64,000 bases of DNA from Roseomonas sp. OT10 (lineage in GTDB: Bacteria; Pseudomonadota; Alphaproteobacteria; Acetobacterales; Acetobacteraceae), in contig NZ_CP087719.1 in NCBI RefSeq assembly GCF_020991085.1, positions 1,446,001-1,510,000 on the forward strand. The letters run 5' to 3'. Numbering within the stretch: the first letter of the stretch is position 1; every line of letters begins with the position of its first letter. Below are positions 51,861 through 59,696 of this stretch, piece after piece. The notes beneath the pieces were generated by a model. It made no database searches and was not told the origin of the DNA. It saw only the letters and a program-made list of their open reading frames with translations. Both the position numbers and the translations under genes were made by a program.

Positions 51861-52592
51861 TCAGCGGTCCAGGTTGCGGACGGTCAGGTCCAGCGAGCGC
51901 GGGATGGCCGGGGCTTCCGCCACCTCCTGGTAGCGCGGGGCGCTCGGCTGGGTGGAGGTGTAGCGCAGGGTGGCGCCGCCGGTCGGGCGATTGTGGATGA
52001 AGCCATAGGTCGGGTAGGCGCGGCCATAGGTGTCGTCGCTGCGGCCCACCTGGACGCGCACCGCCGTCCAGTCGTTGTTGGCCGAGACGTCGACGACGGA
52101 GACGCCGCGCATCGGCGTGCCCTTGCGGATGCCCGGACCCTCCCAGTTGGAGTGCTGGACCGTGATCTCGCGGGAATTGACGATCCGCTCGACCACCGCG
52201 ACATGGCCCGAACGCATGCCGCCGGAGGCGCGGAAGGCGAGCACCGAGCCGGGCTCCGGGCGCTGGCCGCGCTCGTAGCGGCCGGCGGCGTTCCCCCACC
52301 AGGCCCAGCCGTTGCCGGAGATGTCCATGCCCGTGACCATCCGGGCATAGGGCACGCAGGAGATGCTGCCCGAGTAGAGGGCGCTGCGCATCGCGGCCTG
52401 GCCGTTCTGGCGGGAGCGCGAGGCCTGGCGGTTGATCGCGACCCGCGGGCCGCGCTGGGTGGAGACATGGGCGGCGGCGGGGCGGCTCTGCTTGGATGCC
52501 TGACGCTGCTGCGCGGCCTCCGCGCCACCGGCCGGAAGCAGCAGGCCGCCCAATAGGACGGCCATGGTGATGGCAGACGCCTGGATCCGCAT
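51861..52592 (-). CDS. Exported CHAP-domain protein
   Basis: ATG at 52592, behind GGAGG, gives 243 residues. The Sec signal is about 1-26 (ITMAVLLGGLLLPAGGAEA). The CHAP domain has catalytic Cys79 in SGSISCVPYARMVTG and His130 in MRSGHVAVVERIV, with NGWAWWGNAAGRYERG between. Such cysteine amidases or endopeptidases cut peptidoglycan stem peptides. The single-domain form is common in Acetobacteraceae. It probably acts in cell-wall remodelling in the periplasm. The cupin pseudogene lies 12 bases downstream on the same strand. Confidence 0.87.
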   Translation of the reverse strand: MRIQASAITMAVLLGGLLLPAGGAEAAQQRQASKQSRPAAAHVSTQRGPRVAINRQASRSRQNGQAAMRSALYSGSISCVPYARMVTGMDISGNGWAWWGNAAGRYERGQRPEPGSVLAFRASGGMRSGHVAVVERIVNSREITVQHSNWEGPGIRKGTPMRGVSVVDVSANNDWTAVRVQVGRSDDTYGRAYPTYGFIHNRPTGGATLRYTSTQPSAPRYQEVAEAPAIPRSLDLTVRNLDR

Positions 52593-52814
52593 GAACCCCA
52601 ACCCCCCTCCGGGACCAACTGCCGGGGTGCCCCCCGGCGCCCCGTCCCGCGGCCGCGCCGTGGTATGAAGCGGGTACCGGCGGGTTTCATGCTCGCCAAG
52701 CCGTGAACGCGAAACATGGCGTAAAGCGACGTGATTCATTCGTTCGGGGGTATTCACGCCGCCGCGATCAAGACCGTTTTCCTAGGCTTTCGGGTCGCGG
52801 ACCGGATAGGCACA

Positions 52815-52837
52815 CTGTGGCGGCGCCGCCGCCACAG
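52815..52837 (-). terminator. Hairpin just after ridA
   Basis: CTGTGGCGGC and GCCGCCACAG pair perfectly around GCC, 16 bases downstream of the ridA stop in its direction of transcription. No U-run is present. Confidence 0.4.
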
Positions 52838-52853
52838 CGTTGAGGGGCCGGAA

Positions 52854-53204
52854 TCAGCGGCAGGCGCTGACCATGATCTCCACCAGCAGGCGGGGATCGG
52901 CCATGTTGGCCTCGACGCAGGCGCGGCAGGGGGCGCCACCCTGGGGCAGCCACTCGGTCCACACCTTGTTCATCGCGTCGCGGTCGCGGATGTCCTTCAG
53001 CCAGATCTGGGCCGTCAGCAGGCGGGTCTTGTCCGTGCCCAGCTCCTCCAGGGCCGCGTCGATCTTGGCCAGGACCTGCTTCGTCTGGCCGGTCACGTCC
53101 TGCGAGGTATCGTCGGCGGTGAGGCCGGCGGTGAAGACGAAGCCATGGTACTCCACCGCGGTGGAAAGGATGGGGTTCGTGCCGTGGCGGGTGATCTTGC
53201 TCAT
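52854..53204 (-). CDS. ridA: RidA family enamine/imine deaminase
   Basis: ATG at 53204 (MSKITRHGTNPILS) gives 116 residues. The conserved substrate-binding arginine is in GGAPCRACVEANMADP. AVEYHGFVFTAGLTADD and QTKQVLAKIDAALEELG are typical of the YjgF/YER057c/UK114 fold. RidA proteins hydrolyse reactive 2-aminoacrylate and related imines formed by PLP enzymes. The variant spelling (CRACV instead of the archetypal SRxCV) places it in an Rid subfamily, so substrate range may differ. The gene is monocistronic as far as can be seen. Confidence 0.88.
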   Translation of the reverse strand: MSKITRHGTNPILSTAVEYHGFVFTAGLTADDTSQDVTGQTKQVLAKIDAALEELGTDKTRLLTAQIWLKDIRDRDAMNKVWTEWLPQGGAPCRACVEANMADPRLLVEIMVSACR

Positions 53205-53445
53205 CGCGGGGTCCTTCTTCCTGCGCCGAACGGGGCGCGCGGCTTCTAGGACGGATCGCCCCGCGGGGGAATCTGCCCGCCTCGTCATTTCCGCCTCTCA
53301 CCGTAGGAAAGCCCGGTTACGTTTTGTTATAGGAACGAAATCCGCCTTCCGCTGCTACGCGCAGAAGGTGGGGCGCCGGCCGTTCCGGGCCTCATACAGA
53401 CGGCGGGATGTCCCTTGATCCGTGCCGGCGTGGTGCCCATGGCCC

Positions 53446-53505
53446 GGGGGCAAGGCTCCGCCTCGCCCCCGTACCCCCACTCCGCCAGGACCCTGCGGGC
53501 CCTGG
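53446..53505. repeat. Double-hairpin palindromic element
   Basis: The first hairpin pairs GGGGGC(A)AGGC with GCCT(C)GCCCCC around TCC. The second pairs CCAGG(A)CCC with GGG(C)CCTGG around TGC. The wording (GGGGC..GCCCC, ACTCCGCCAGG..CCTGGACCCG) resembles a dispersed element I associate with Acetobacteraceae genomes. Confidence 0.5.
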
Positions 53506-53690
53506 ACCCGATCAGCGCTGCCGCGAGGCTACCTGCGACGGGGCCGAGGCGCCGAGGAGCCATGCTCCTCGGCGGGCACGGCCGCAGCACTCACTGACGC
53601 CTTCAAAGCTATTCCAGAGTCCCGCGTGTCCGCGTTCCATCAGGGTTCAGCCCGGAGGCTGACACCCACCACGGAGCACCAGACTCCCAG

Positions 53691-53763
53691 CGGGGACCGG
53701 GGCCCGCTTGTGGCCCCGGCAGGGGAGGGTCCGTGGAGGGGACGGCGTCCCCTCCCGGTCCGC
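53691..53763. repeat. Nested inverted repeats downstream of phhA
   Basis: The outer arms GGACCGGG (53694-53701) and CCCGGTCC (53754-53761) enclose GGGGCC-N7-GGCCCC and a perfect 9-bp hairpin GGAGGGGAC-GGC-GTCCCCTCC (53735-53755). The last may terminate phhA transcription, whose stop lies about 50 bases away. Confidence 0.5.
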
Positions 53764-53810
53764 CGCAGGACCACCACAGCACGACGGGTCAGGTTATCCC
53801 GCCGTCGCTA

Positions 53811-54689
53811 TCAGCCGGCCGGTCGCCTGGCGGCATGATACGCCCCTGTGCCACGGGCAACGAAGATGTCCTCCGGCAGGATCTCGCCTGGCTCGATCGT
53901 GGGCAGGGCCAGGACCCGCTCATAGAGCGGGGCGAAGTCGATGCGCGCCAGCTCCAGCAGCGCGTCGAAGCCGGGGATGACGAAGTAGGTCTCCTGGAAG
54001 TCGTCGATGCGGTAGCGGGTCCGCAGCACCCGCTCCAGCGCGAAGCGAAGCCGATGCGGCGAGTCGTCGGTCAGCGCGAAGATCGTCTCCGCGCGGGAGG
54101 AGGCGATGCCGGCGCCGTAGAGGCGCAGCCCCTCCGGTCCCTCCACCAATCCGAACTCCACCGTGTACCAGTAGACGCGGGCGAGGTTCTCCAGGGCGCC
54201 TAGCCGCCGCGCCCGCAGCCCCCCGGCTCCGTAGGCCTGCATGTAGTCGGCGAAGGCGGGGTGCATCAGCATCGGCACGTGGCCGTAGACGTCGTGGAAG
54301 ACGTCCGGCTCCTCCAGGTAGTCCAGCTCCTCCGGCCGGCGGATGAAGCGCCCGGCGGGGAAGCGGCGGTGGGCCAGGTGGTCGAAGAACACCTCGTCCG
54401 GCACCAGCCCCGGCACCGCGACCACCTGCCAGCCGGTCCGCCGCGTCAGAACCTCGCTCAGCCGGCGGAAGTCGGGGATGCCGCCGGACCCCAGGTCCAG
54501 GAGGCGCAGCCCCTGGAGGAACTCGTCGCAGGCGCGTCCGGGCAGCAACCCGCCCTGCCGCTCGGCCAGGGTGCGCCAGACGCCGTGCTCCTCCGGCGTG
54601 TAGCTCTCCCAGCCCTGGTCCACGGTCCAGTCCGCGCGTCCGGGCCGGGCCGCATCGCCGGCCGCCGCGCCATGCTTCGCAGCGTCCAT
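53811..54689 (-). CDS. phhA: Phenylalanine 4-monooxygenase
   Basis: The 292-residue non-heme iron hydroxylase converts phenylalanine to tyrosine with tetrahydrobiopterin and O2. The iron facial triad is His132 and His137 in EPDVFHDVYGHVPMLMHP and Glu178 in RVYWYTVEFGL. Further family blocks are FIRRPEELDYLEEPD, LYGAGIASSRAETIFAL and DDFQETYFVIPGFDAL. The length fits the bacterial monomeric form without a regulatory ACT domain. No pterin dehydratase (phhB) is adjacent. Confidence 0.94.
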   Translation of the reverse strand: MDAAKHGAAAGDAARPGRADWTVDQGWESYTPEEHGVWRTLAERQGGLLPGRACDEFLQGLRLLDLGSGGIPDFRRLSEVLTRRTGWQVVAVPGLVPDEVFFDHLAHRRFPAGRFIRRPEELDYLEEPDVFHDVYGHVPMLMHPAFADYMQAYGAGGLRARRLGALENLARVYWYTVEFGLVEGPEGLRLYGAGIASSRAETIFALTDDSPHRLRFALERVLRTRYRIDDFQETYFVIPGFDALLELARIDFAPLYERVLALPTIEPGEILPEDIFVARGTGAYHAARRPAG

Positions 54690-54777
54690 GGGGTTCCTCC
54701 GCCATCGGGCCCGGGGCTGCGGCCCCGCTCCACGCGGTTGACGCGCGGCGGGGCCAAAGGCTGCACGGCGGGCGCGG

Positions 54778-56064
54778 TCAGGCGCGCCGTGGGTCGGTGC
54801 GCGGGGCGTCGGCCGGCGGCGCCTCCAGGCTCGCCTCCATGACGCGCAGCCGGGACCAGCCCCAGGCGGCGGTGGCGAAGCCCAGCAGCGTCGCCGCCAG
54901 GGTCGGCAGTCGCAGCCCGAAGGTCTCGGCGCTGATGCCCAGGATGAGCGCCCCCGCGGCCGGGAAGGCCCGGGTGGTCAGGCCCCAGAGCGCGATGGAG
55001 CGGCCGCGCATCGCCGGGTCGGCGGCATGGTGGATCAGGGTCTGGGCGGCGATGCCGTGCATCGAGGCCCCCGCCCCCATCAGCAGGGTGCAGAGCACGG
55101 CGAAGGGGAACCAGGAGGTCGCCACGAACAGCCCGGTCACCAGCGCCTGCCCCGCCACGGCCAGCACGGCCAGCCGCACCGTCCCGGCGAGCCGGTCGCG
55201 CCCGGCGATGACGAGGCCCGAGAGCAGGGCACCGATGCCGATCGCGGCGGTCAGCAGGGCCAGGGATTCGGCACCGCGCCCGAACAGCCGCTCCACATAC
55301 GGCGGCAGCACCTCCTGCACGCCGCGCAGGGTCAGGCAGGTCGCGGCGCTGAAGGCGAAGATGGGGCCCAGCCCGGGATGGCGCATGATATAGGCGAGGC
55401 CCGCGACCGTCTCCGTCCAGACGCTGCCGGTGGTGGAATGGCCGCGGCGCTCGGATTCCGCCACGCGCAGCAGCGGCATGGTCGCCGTGGCGAGGATGAA
55501 GGCGAGGGCGTTGAGCCCCACCGTCACCACCACCCCGGCGGTGGCCACCAGCACGCCGGCGAACCCCGGCCCCAGGAAGCGGGCGACGTTGAAGACCAGG
55601 CTGTTGACCGCGACCGCCGCCGGCAGGTCCTCGCGCCGGACCAGGCCGGGGATGATCGCCTGCCGCGCCGGCTGGGCGAAGGAGGAGATGGCGCCGCCGA
55701 GGAGGCTCAGGCCGATGAGCAGGACGATGTCCATCATGCCGAAGGCGGTGAGCCCGGCCACCGCCAGGGCCTGCAACGCGGTCAGCCCCTGGGTCACCGT
55801 GGTCAGCCGGATCCGGTCGAAGCGGTCCGCCAGGGCGCCCGCCACCGGGCTGCACAGGACGGCGGGGGCGAGGTCGCTGAAGGCGACCATGCCGACCCAG
55901 AAGGGGCTGCGCGTCATCTCCCAGGCCAGCCAGGCCACGGCGATGCGCTGCATCCACATCCCCGTCCAGGAGAGCAGGCTCAGGCTGAAATAGAGCCGGG
56001 CATTGCCGGTGGCGAAGGCGCGCCCCAGCGCGCTGCCGCCGAGTCGCCGTAGGAGTCCGGGCAA
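54778..56064 (-). CDS. MFS transporter (EntS/DUF894-like exporter)
   Basis: The start is probably TTG at 56064, eight bases after the lipoprotein stop. The first ATG would delete part of membrane helix 1. The 428-residue protein has 11-12 membrane segments. Signature pieces are NARLYFSLSLLSWTGMWMQRIAVAWLA, the motif-A-like loop GALADRFDRIRL, FAQPARQAIIPGLVRREDLPAA and FNVARFLGPGFAGVLVA, all typical of the enterobactin-exporter-like DUF894 group. The substrate is unknown. It ends the minus-strand run that begins at coxG. Confidence 0.85.
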   Translation of the reverse strand: MPGLLRRLGGSALGRAFATGNARLYFSLSLLSWTGMWMQRIAVAWLAWEMTRSPFWVGMVAFSDLAPAVLCSPVAGALADRFDRIRLTTVTQGLTALQALAVAGLTAFGMMDIVLLIGLSLLGGAISSFAQPARQAIIPGLVRREDLPAAVAVNSLVFNVARFLGPGFAGVLVATAGVVVTVGLNALAFILATATMPLLRVAESERRGHSTTGSVWTETVAGLAYIMRHPGLGPIFAFSAATCLTLRGVQEVLPPYVERLFGRGAESLALLTAAIGIGALLSGLVIAGRDRLAGTVRLAVLAVAGQALVTGLFVATSWFPFAVLCTLLMGAGASMHGIAAQTLIHHAADPAMRGRSIALWGLTTRAFPAAGALILGISAETFGLRLPTLAATLLGFATAAWGWSRLRVMEASLEAPPADAPRTDPRRA

Positions 56065-56072
56065 GGGCGGGG

Positions 56073-56486
56073 TCAGCCCCCGCCCCGGGCCCCCCTGCTG
56101 CGGCGGCCGGTCGCGGGGGCGGCGGGGGCCGCGGGCGCGGCGACGGGCGCGGCGGTGGGGAGGCTGTCCGCCGCGGGGGCCGCCTCGCCGGAATTGGACC
56201 GCACGCACTCCGCCGCGATCCGGTCGCGCTCGAAGGTCGCGCCGAGCCGGTCGCTCTCCGCCCGCGAGGAGAGGTTGCCGGAGACGCCCATGCGCGCATC
56301 CATGTCGTCGTTGCGCATGGTCTGGCCGCGGTCGCGGAACAGGACCACTCGCTCCGCCTCCCGGCGGCAGGCGGCGGTCAGGGCGTTCTGCCGCGCCTGT
56401 TCGGCGGTGAGCGGCGCCGTAGGCTGGGCGGCGCAGCCGCCGAGCAGCGGGAGGAGGACGAGGGCGGCGGTTCGTTTCATGCGCAT
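56073..56486 (-). CDS. Small lipoprotein
   Basis: 137 residues. The signal and lipobox read KRTAALVLLPLLGGCAAQP with the acylated Cys at position 18. The mature part is charged and helical (EQARQNALTAACRREAERVV, DDMDARMGVSGNLSSRAE, FERDRIAAECVRS) with an Ala/Pro-rich C terminus. The start overlaps the preceding gene by 10 bases (or 4 if the second Met is used). I do not recognise the family. It is anchored in the outer or inner membrane. Confidence 0.75.
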   Translation of the reverse strand: MRMKRTAALVLLPLLGGCAAQPTAPLTAEQARQNALTAACRREAERVVLFRDRGQTMRNDDMDARMGVSGNLSSRAESDRLGATFERDRIAAECVRSNSGEAAPAADSLPTAAPVAAPAAPAAPATGRRSRGARGGG

Positions 56487-56980
56487 GCTCCGGCGGGCAG
56501 CCGCGAGAGGCGGCGTCGGAGGCTGGTTTCGTCCAGTCGGGCGGCCCGGTCCAGGGGGAGATCGGCCGCGGCGGCGAGAAGGGAAGGGTGCAGCAGCGTC
56601 CCGCCCGCACCGATGTCGAACAGGCCGCGCAGCCAGGGCATCCGGCCCATGGCATCGAGCAGCGCGAGCAGCCGCAGCAGCACGGCGAGGCCAGGCAGGG
56701 TGGAGAGGTCCACCACCCCGTCGATCGCCTCCGCCCAGCAGCGGGCATCCGGATCGGCGAGGCGCAGCTCCACCGCCGCCCCGCCCGGCCCGGCGCCCGG
56801 CAGGGCGAAGCGGAGCGCCCGCTCCGGGCCGCGCAACCGGGCATGGGCCGCCGCGCGCGCCGTGTCCCAGGCGGCGAGCAGCGCGCGGGGCGGGACGGGG
56901 GGCATGGCCTCGGGAGGAATGGGCACGGCGTAGGCCAGCTCGCCGCCCGGCCCGCAGGCCACGCCGATGGAGGGTGTCAC
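56477..56980 (-). CDS. Hypothetical protein between molybdenum genes and lipoprotein
   Basis: GTG at 56980 (VTPSIGVACGPGGELAYAVP) gives 167 residues after a 46-base gap from the molybdopterin fusion gene. It is Ala/Leu-rich and contains WDTARAAAHARLRGPERALRFALPG, VELRLADPDARCWAEAIDGVVDL and MGRMPWLRGLFDIGAGGTLLHPS. There is no signal peptide or obvious domain. Conserved Trp/Arg positions suggest a real protein. The operon position hints at an accessory role for molybdoenzymes, or simply chance. Confidence 0.6.
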   Translation of the reverse strand: MTPSIGVACGPGGELAYAVPIPPEAMPPVPPRALLAAWDTARAAAHARLRGPERALRFALPGAGPGGAAVELRLADPDARCWAEAIDGVVDLSTLPGLAVLLRLLALLDAMGRMPWLRGLFDIGAGGTLLHPSLLAAAADLPLDRAARLDETSLRRRLSRLPAGACA

Positions 56981-57026
56981 CCCGGCAAGATGGGGACCGG
57001 CCGCCGGAGGCGGAAGGGGCGCGGCG

Positions 57027-58661
57027 TCAGGCCCCGGCCGCCTCCGCCAGGGCCTGCAGCGATTCGGCGGTGTCGAAGTCGCGCAGCACGGAGTCGTCCG
57101 CGACCTCCACCCGGGCCACCCGCGCCGCATGCCGCTCCAGCAGCCGCTTCGCGCCGGCATCCCCGCTCAGCGCCCGCATCTCCGGCAGGAACTCCCGCGA
57201 CCAGAGCACGGGGTTGCCCGGCCGGCCGGCATGCACCGGCTGCACGATGGCGCGCCCCGCCACCGGGTCGAAGCCCTCGATCAGCCGGTCCAGCACCGCC
57301 CCGCTCACCAGCGGCATGTCACCCAGCAGGACCAGCACCCCCTCCGCCTCCTCCGGGACGGCGGCGAGCCCGGCGCGCAGCGAGGCGGACAGCCCCTCGG
57401 CATGGCCGGGCGCATGCGCCAGGCGCAGCGGCCGGCCAGCCAGGGCCTGCTCCACCGCCTCGTGCTGGTGGCCGGTGACGACGATCACCGGCTCCGCCGC
57501 ACTGGCCAGGGCATGGTCCGCCACCCGCGCCACCATCGGCACGCCCGCCGCATCCGGCACCAGCAGCTTGTTGCGCGGGCCCATCCGGCGCGACAGGCCG
57601 GCGGCCAGGATCACCGCCGCCACGCGCCGTGTCCCGCGGGACCGGGCGGCGGTCTCGCGGGGAAGGGGGCGGCTCTCGATCTCCATCAGCAGCCCGCCCG
57701 CGCCCATGCCCATGATGTCGCGGCGGGTCACGGGGATGCGGGCGGCGAGGCGCTGCAGCACCCAGTCGAAGCCGTTCAGCTTGGGGCTGCGGGCGCAGCC
57801 GGGCAGGACGAGGGCGGGCACCTCGCCGATCCGGCCGAGGCAGAGCAGGTTCCCGGGATCGACCGGCATGCCGAAATGCTCGATCTCCCCGCCCGCCGCG
57901 ACGATCCCGGCCGGCCCCACGTCGCGCCGGTCCACCACGGCCGAGGCGCCGGCCACCAGCAGCAGCTCCGCCCCCGCCGCGCGCAGCCGTCCCAGCGCGG
58001 CGGCGATGGCGGCCGTCTCGTGCGGGACGTGCTCGGGCGGCAGCAGGGTTCCGCCCAGCGCGGCGATGCGGGCGCCGGTCACCTGGGCGGCGTTGTCGAA
58101 GATGGCCTGCTTCATCCCCGGGAGTTCGCTGATCACCAGCCCGGCCAGCAGCGGGCGGTAGGGGTGCAGGGCCAGGGCCTCGCCCCCGCGCGCCAGGGCC
58201 TCCGCCCGGTCCAGCACGGCGCCAGGGACGGCGAAGGGGATGACCTTGATGGTCGCCACCATCTCCTTCGGCGCCACCGAGGCGAAGGGCGGCAGGGTGG
58301 CGAGGGTCACGCTCTCATCCAGCGCGTTGATCGCGTCGACCAGCGCGGCATCCACCCCCAGCACCCCGGGGAGGGCGGCGAAGAGGTTCACCCGCCCCGT
58401 GGCGGCGCGGGAGCGGGTCAGGCCCCTGCCGGCCGAACCGCGCATCAGCGCGTCGGCCAGCCGGTCGGCGGCGGCGTCCTCCGCCACGTCGCCCGGCTCC
58501 AGGCGGGCGGCGATCACCGTCCCGTGCCCGGCGGCCCGCAGGGAGGCCACGGCGGCGGCATCCAGCACCGTGCCCTTCTTCAGCACCCGGTCGGGCAGGC
58601 GCAGCGTGTGCGCCAGCACGGCGCGTTCCGCCTCCGCCAGCGGGGTGGGGCCGAAGATCAT
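57027..58661 (-). CDS. Molybdopterin-binding (MoeA-like) / MobA-like nucleotidyltransferase fusion
   Basis: 544 residues in two parts. The N-terminal part (about 1-325) is a MoeA/MogA-like molybdopterin-binding region, with GLVISELPGMKQAIFDNAA, LLLVAGASAVVDRRD and HFGMPVDPGNLLCLGRIG. The C-terminal part (335-544) is a MobA/MocA nucleotidyltransferase, with VILAAGLSRRMGPRNKLL, VVTGHQHEAVE and LVLLGDMPLVSG. The combination activates molybdopterin and transfers CMP or GMP. Next to coxDEG and xdhC, the cytidine form used by xanthine-dehydrogenase-family enzymes is the likely product. The gap to the upstream xdhC domain gene is 10 bases. Confidence 0.88.
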   Translation of the reverse strand: MIFGPTPLAEAERAVLAHTLRLPDRVLKKGTVLDAAAVASLRAAGHGTVIAARLEPGDVAEDAAADRLADALMRGSAGRGLTRSRAATGRVNLFAALPGVLGVDAALVDAINALDESVTLATLPPFASVAPKEMVATIKVIPFAVPGAVLDRAEALARGGEALALHPYRPLLAGLVISELPGMKQAIFDNAAQVTGARIAALGGTLLPPEHVPHETAAIAAALGRLRAAGAELLLVAGASAVVDRRDVGPAGIVAAGGEIEHFGMPVDPGNLLCLGRIGEVPALVLPGCARSPKLNGFDWVLQRLAARIPVTRRDIMGMGAGGLLMEIESRPLPRETAARSRGTRRVAAVILAAGLSRRMGPRNKLLVPDAAGVPMVARVADHALASAAEPVIVVTGHQHEAVEQALAGRPLRLAHAPGHAEGLSASLRAGLAAVPEEAEGVLVLLGDMPLVSGAVLDRLIEGFDPVAGRAIVQPVHAGRPGNPVLWSREFLPEMRALSGDAGAKRLLERHAARVARVEVADDSVLRDFDTAESLQALAEAAGA

Positions 58662-58671
58662 GCCCGCCCCG

Positions 58672-59367
58672 TCATCCGCGCTGCGCCAGCCGGCCGCCGC
58701 GGCGGGTGGCGACGATCTCGGCCAGGATGGAGAGCGCGATCTCCGGCGCCGTCACCGCGCCGATATCCAGCCCGACCGGCGCGTGGATGCGGGCGAAGGC
58801 GGCGTCCGCGTGGCCCAGCTCCGCCAGCCGGCCGAGACGCTTCGCATGGGTCCGCTTGCTGCCCAGCGCGCCGATATAGAAGGCGGCCGAGCGCAGCGCC
58901 GCATCCAGCGCGGGGTCGTCCAGCTTGGGGTCGTGCGTCAGGGTGACGATGGCGGTGCGCGTGTCCGGCGCCAGGGCGGCCATGGCGTCGTCCGGCCATT
59001 CCGTCATCAGCGTGGCCCCGGCGGCGAAACGCTCCTCCGTCGCGAAGGCGCGGCGTGGATCGACCACCGTCACGGCATAGCCGGCGGCGACCGCCATCGG
59101 CACCAGCGCCTGGGCGACATGCACCGCCCCCACCACGATCAGCCGCAGCGGCGGGTTGTGCGGGTGGACGAACCAGCTCTCGTCGCCCACCGCGACCGTG
59201 GCCGCCCGGTCGGAATCGAGCGCGTTGCGCGCGACCTCCTCCAGCGCCTCGGACAGCGTCTCGTCGGGGTAGAGATGCTGCGCGCCGTCCGGCAGGCGGG
59301 TCAGCAACGCCACCGGCCGTCGCGCCTCATGGGCCGCGCGCAGCCGCCCGAGCGTGTCCGGCGTCAC
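58672..59367 (-). CDS. xdhC: XdhC family protein, C-terminal Rossmann domain
   Basis: GTG at 59367 overlaps the stop of the N-domain gene (GTGA) and yields 231 residues. NPPLRLIVVGAVHVAQALVPMA is the Rossmann loop. AIVTLTHDPKLDDPAL, FYIGALGSKRTHAKRLGRL and IHAPVGLDIGAVTAPEIALSILAEIV are XdhC_C signatures. XdhC binds molybdenum cofactor, promotes its sulfuration and inserts it into xanthine-dehydrogenase-type enzymes. The two halves that are often one protein are here separate, coupled genes. Confidence 0.9.
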   Translation of the reverse strand: MTPDTLGRLRAAHEARRPVALLTRLPDGAQHLYPDETLSEALEEVARNALDSDRAATVAVGDESWFVHPHNPPLRLIVVGAVHVAQALVPMAVAAGYAVTVVDPRRAFATEERFAAGATLMTEWPDDAMAALAPDTRTAIVTLTHDPKLDDPALDAALRSAAFYIGALGSKRTHAKRLGRLAELGHADAAFARIHAPVGLDIGAVTAPEIALSILAEIVATRRGGRLAQRG

Positions 59368-59696
59368 GCCAGCTTCTCCACGAAGACCTTCAGCTTGCCG
59401 CCGCAGGCGAGCCCGACCTCCCAGGCGCGCTCGTCGGCGATGCCGAAGTCGAGGAGCTGCGGTTCGCCGGTCGCCATGGTCTTCCGGGCGACCTCCGCCA
59501 CCGCCCCCTCGATGCAGCCACCGGAGACGGAGCCGGCCAGCCGCCCGCTCTCCGTCACCGCCAGGCGCGAGCCGGCGGGGCGGGGGGAGGAGCCCCAGGT
59601 CTCCACCACCGTCGCCAGCGCCACCGTCTCGCCCGCGCGACGCCACCCCTCCGCGACCGCGAGGATGTCCTCGGCGTCCGTCGTCGCCTCGCTCAT
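59364..59696 (-). CDS. XdhC/CoxI family N-terminal domain protein
   Basis: 110 residues. EDILAVAEGWRRAGETVALATVVETWGSSPRPAGS and SGRLAGSVSGGCIEGAVAEVA form the XdhC_CoxI domain, with the conserved Cys in GGCIEG and another in GLACGGKLKVFVE. It overlaps the coxE stop by four bases (ATGA) and is followed by the Rossmann half with a GTGA overlap. Together they should deliver sulfurated molybdenum cofactor to a CO-dehydrogenase-like or xanthine-dehydrogenase-like enzyme. Confidence 0.9.
   Translation of the reverse strand: MSEATTDAEDILAVAEGWRRAGETVALATVVETWGSSPRPAGSRLAVTESGRLAGSVSGGCIEGAVAEVARKTMATGEPQLLDFGIADERAWEVGLACGGKLKVFVEKLA

Larger units (their letters stand above)
53205..53810. other. 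606-base non-coding region rich in inverted repeats
   Basis: No credible coding frame. Near ridA there is an AT-richer patch (CCCGGTTACGTTTTGTTATA, around 53310-53335) likely to be its promoter. The rest contains two structured elements (53446-53505 and 53691-53763) listed separately. Confidence 0.55.
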
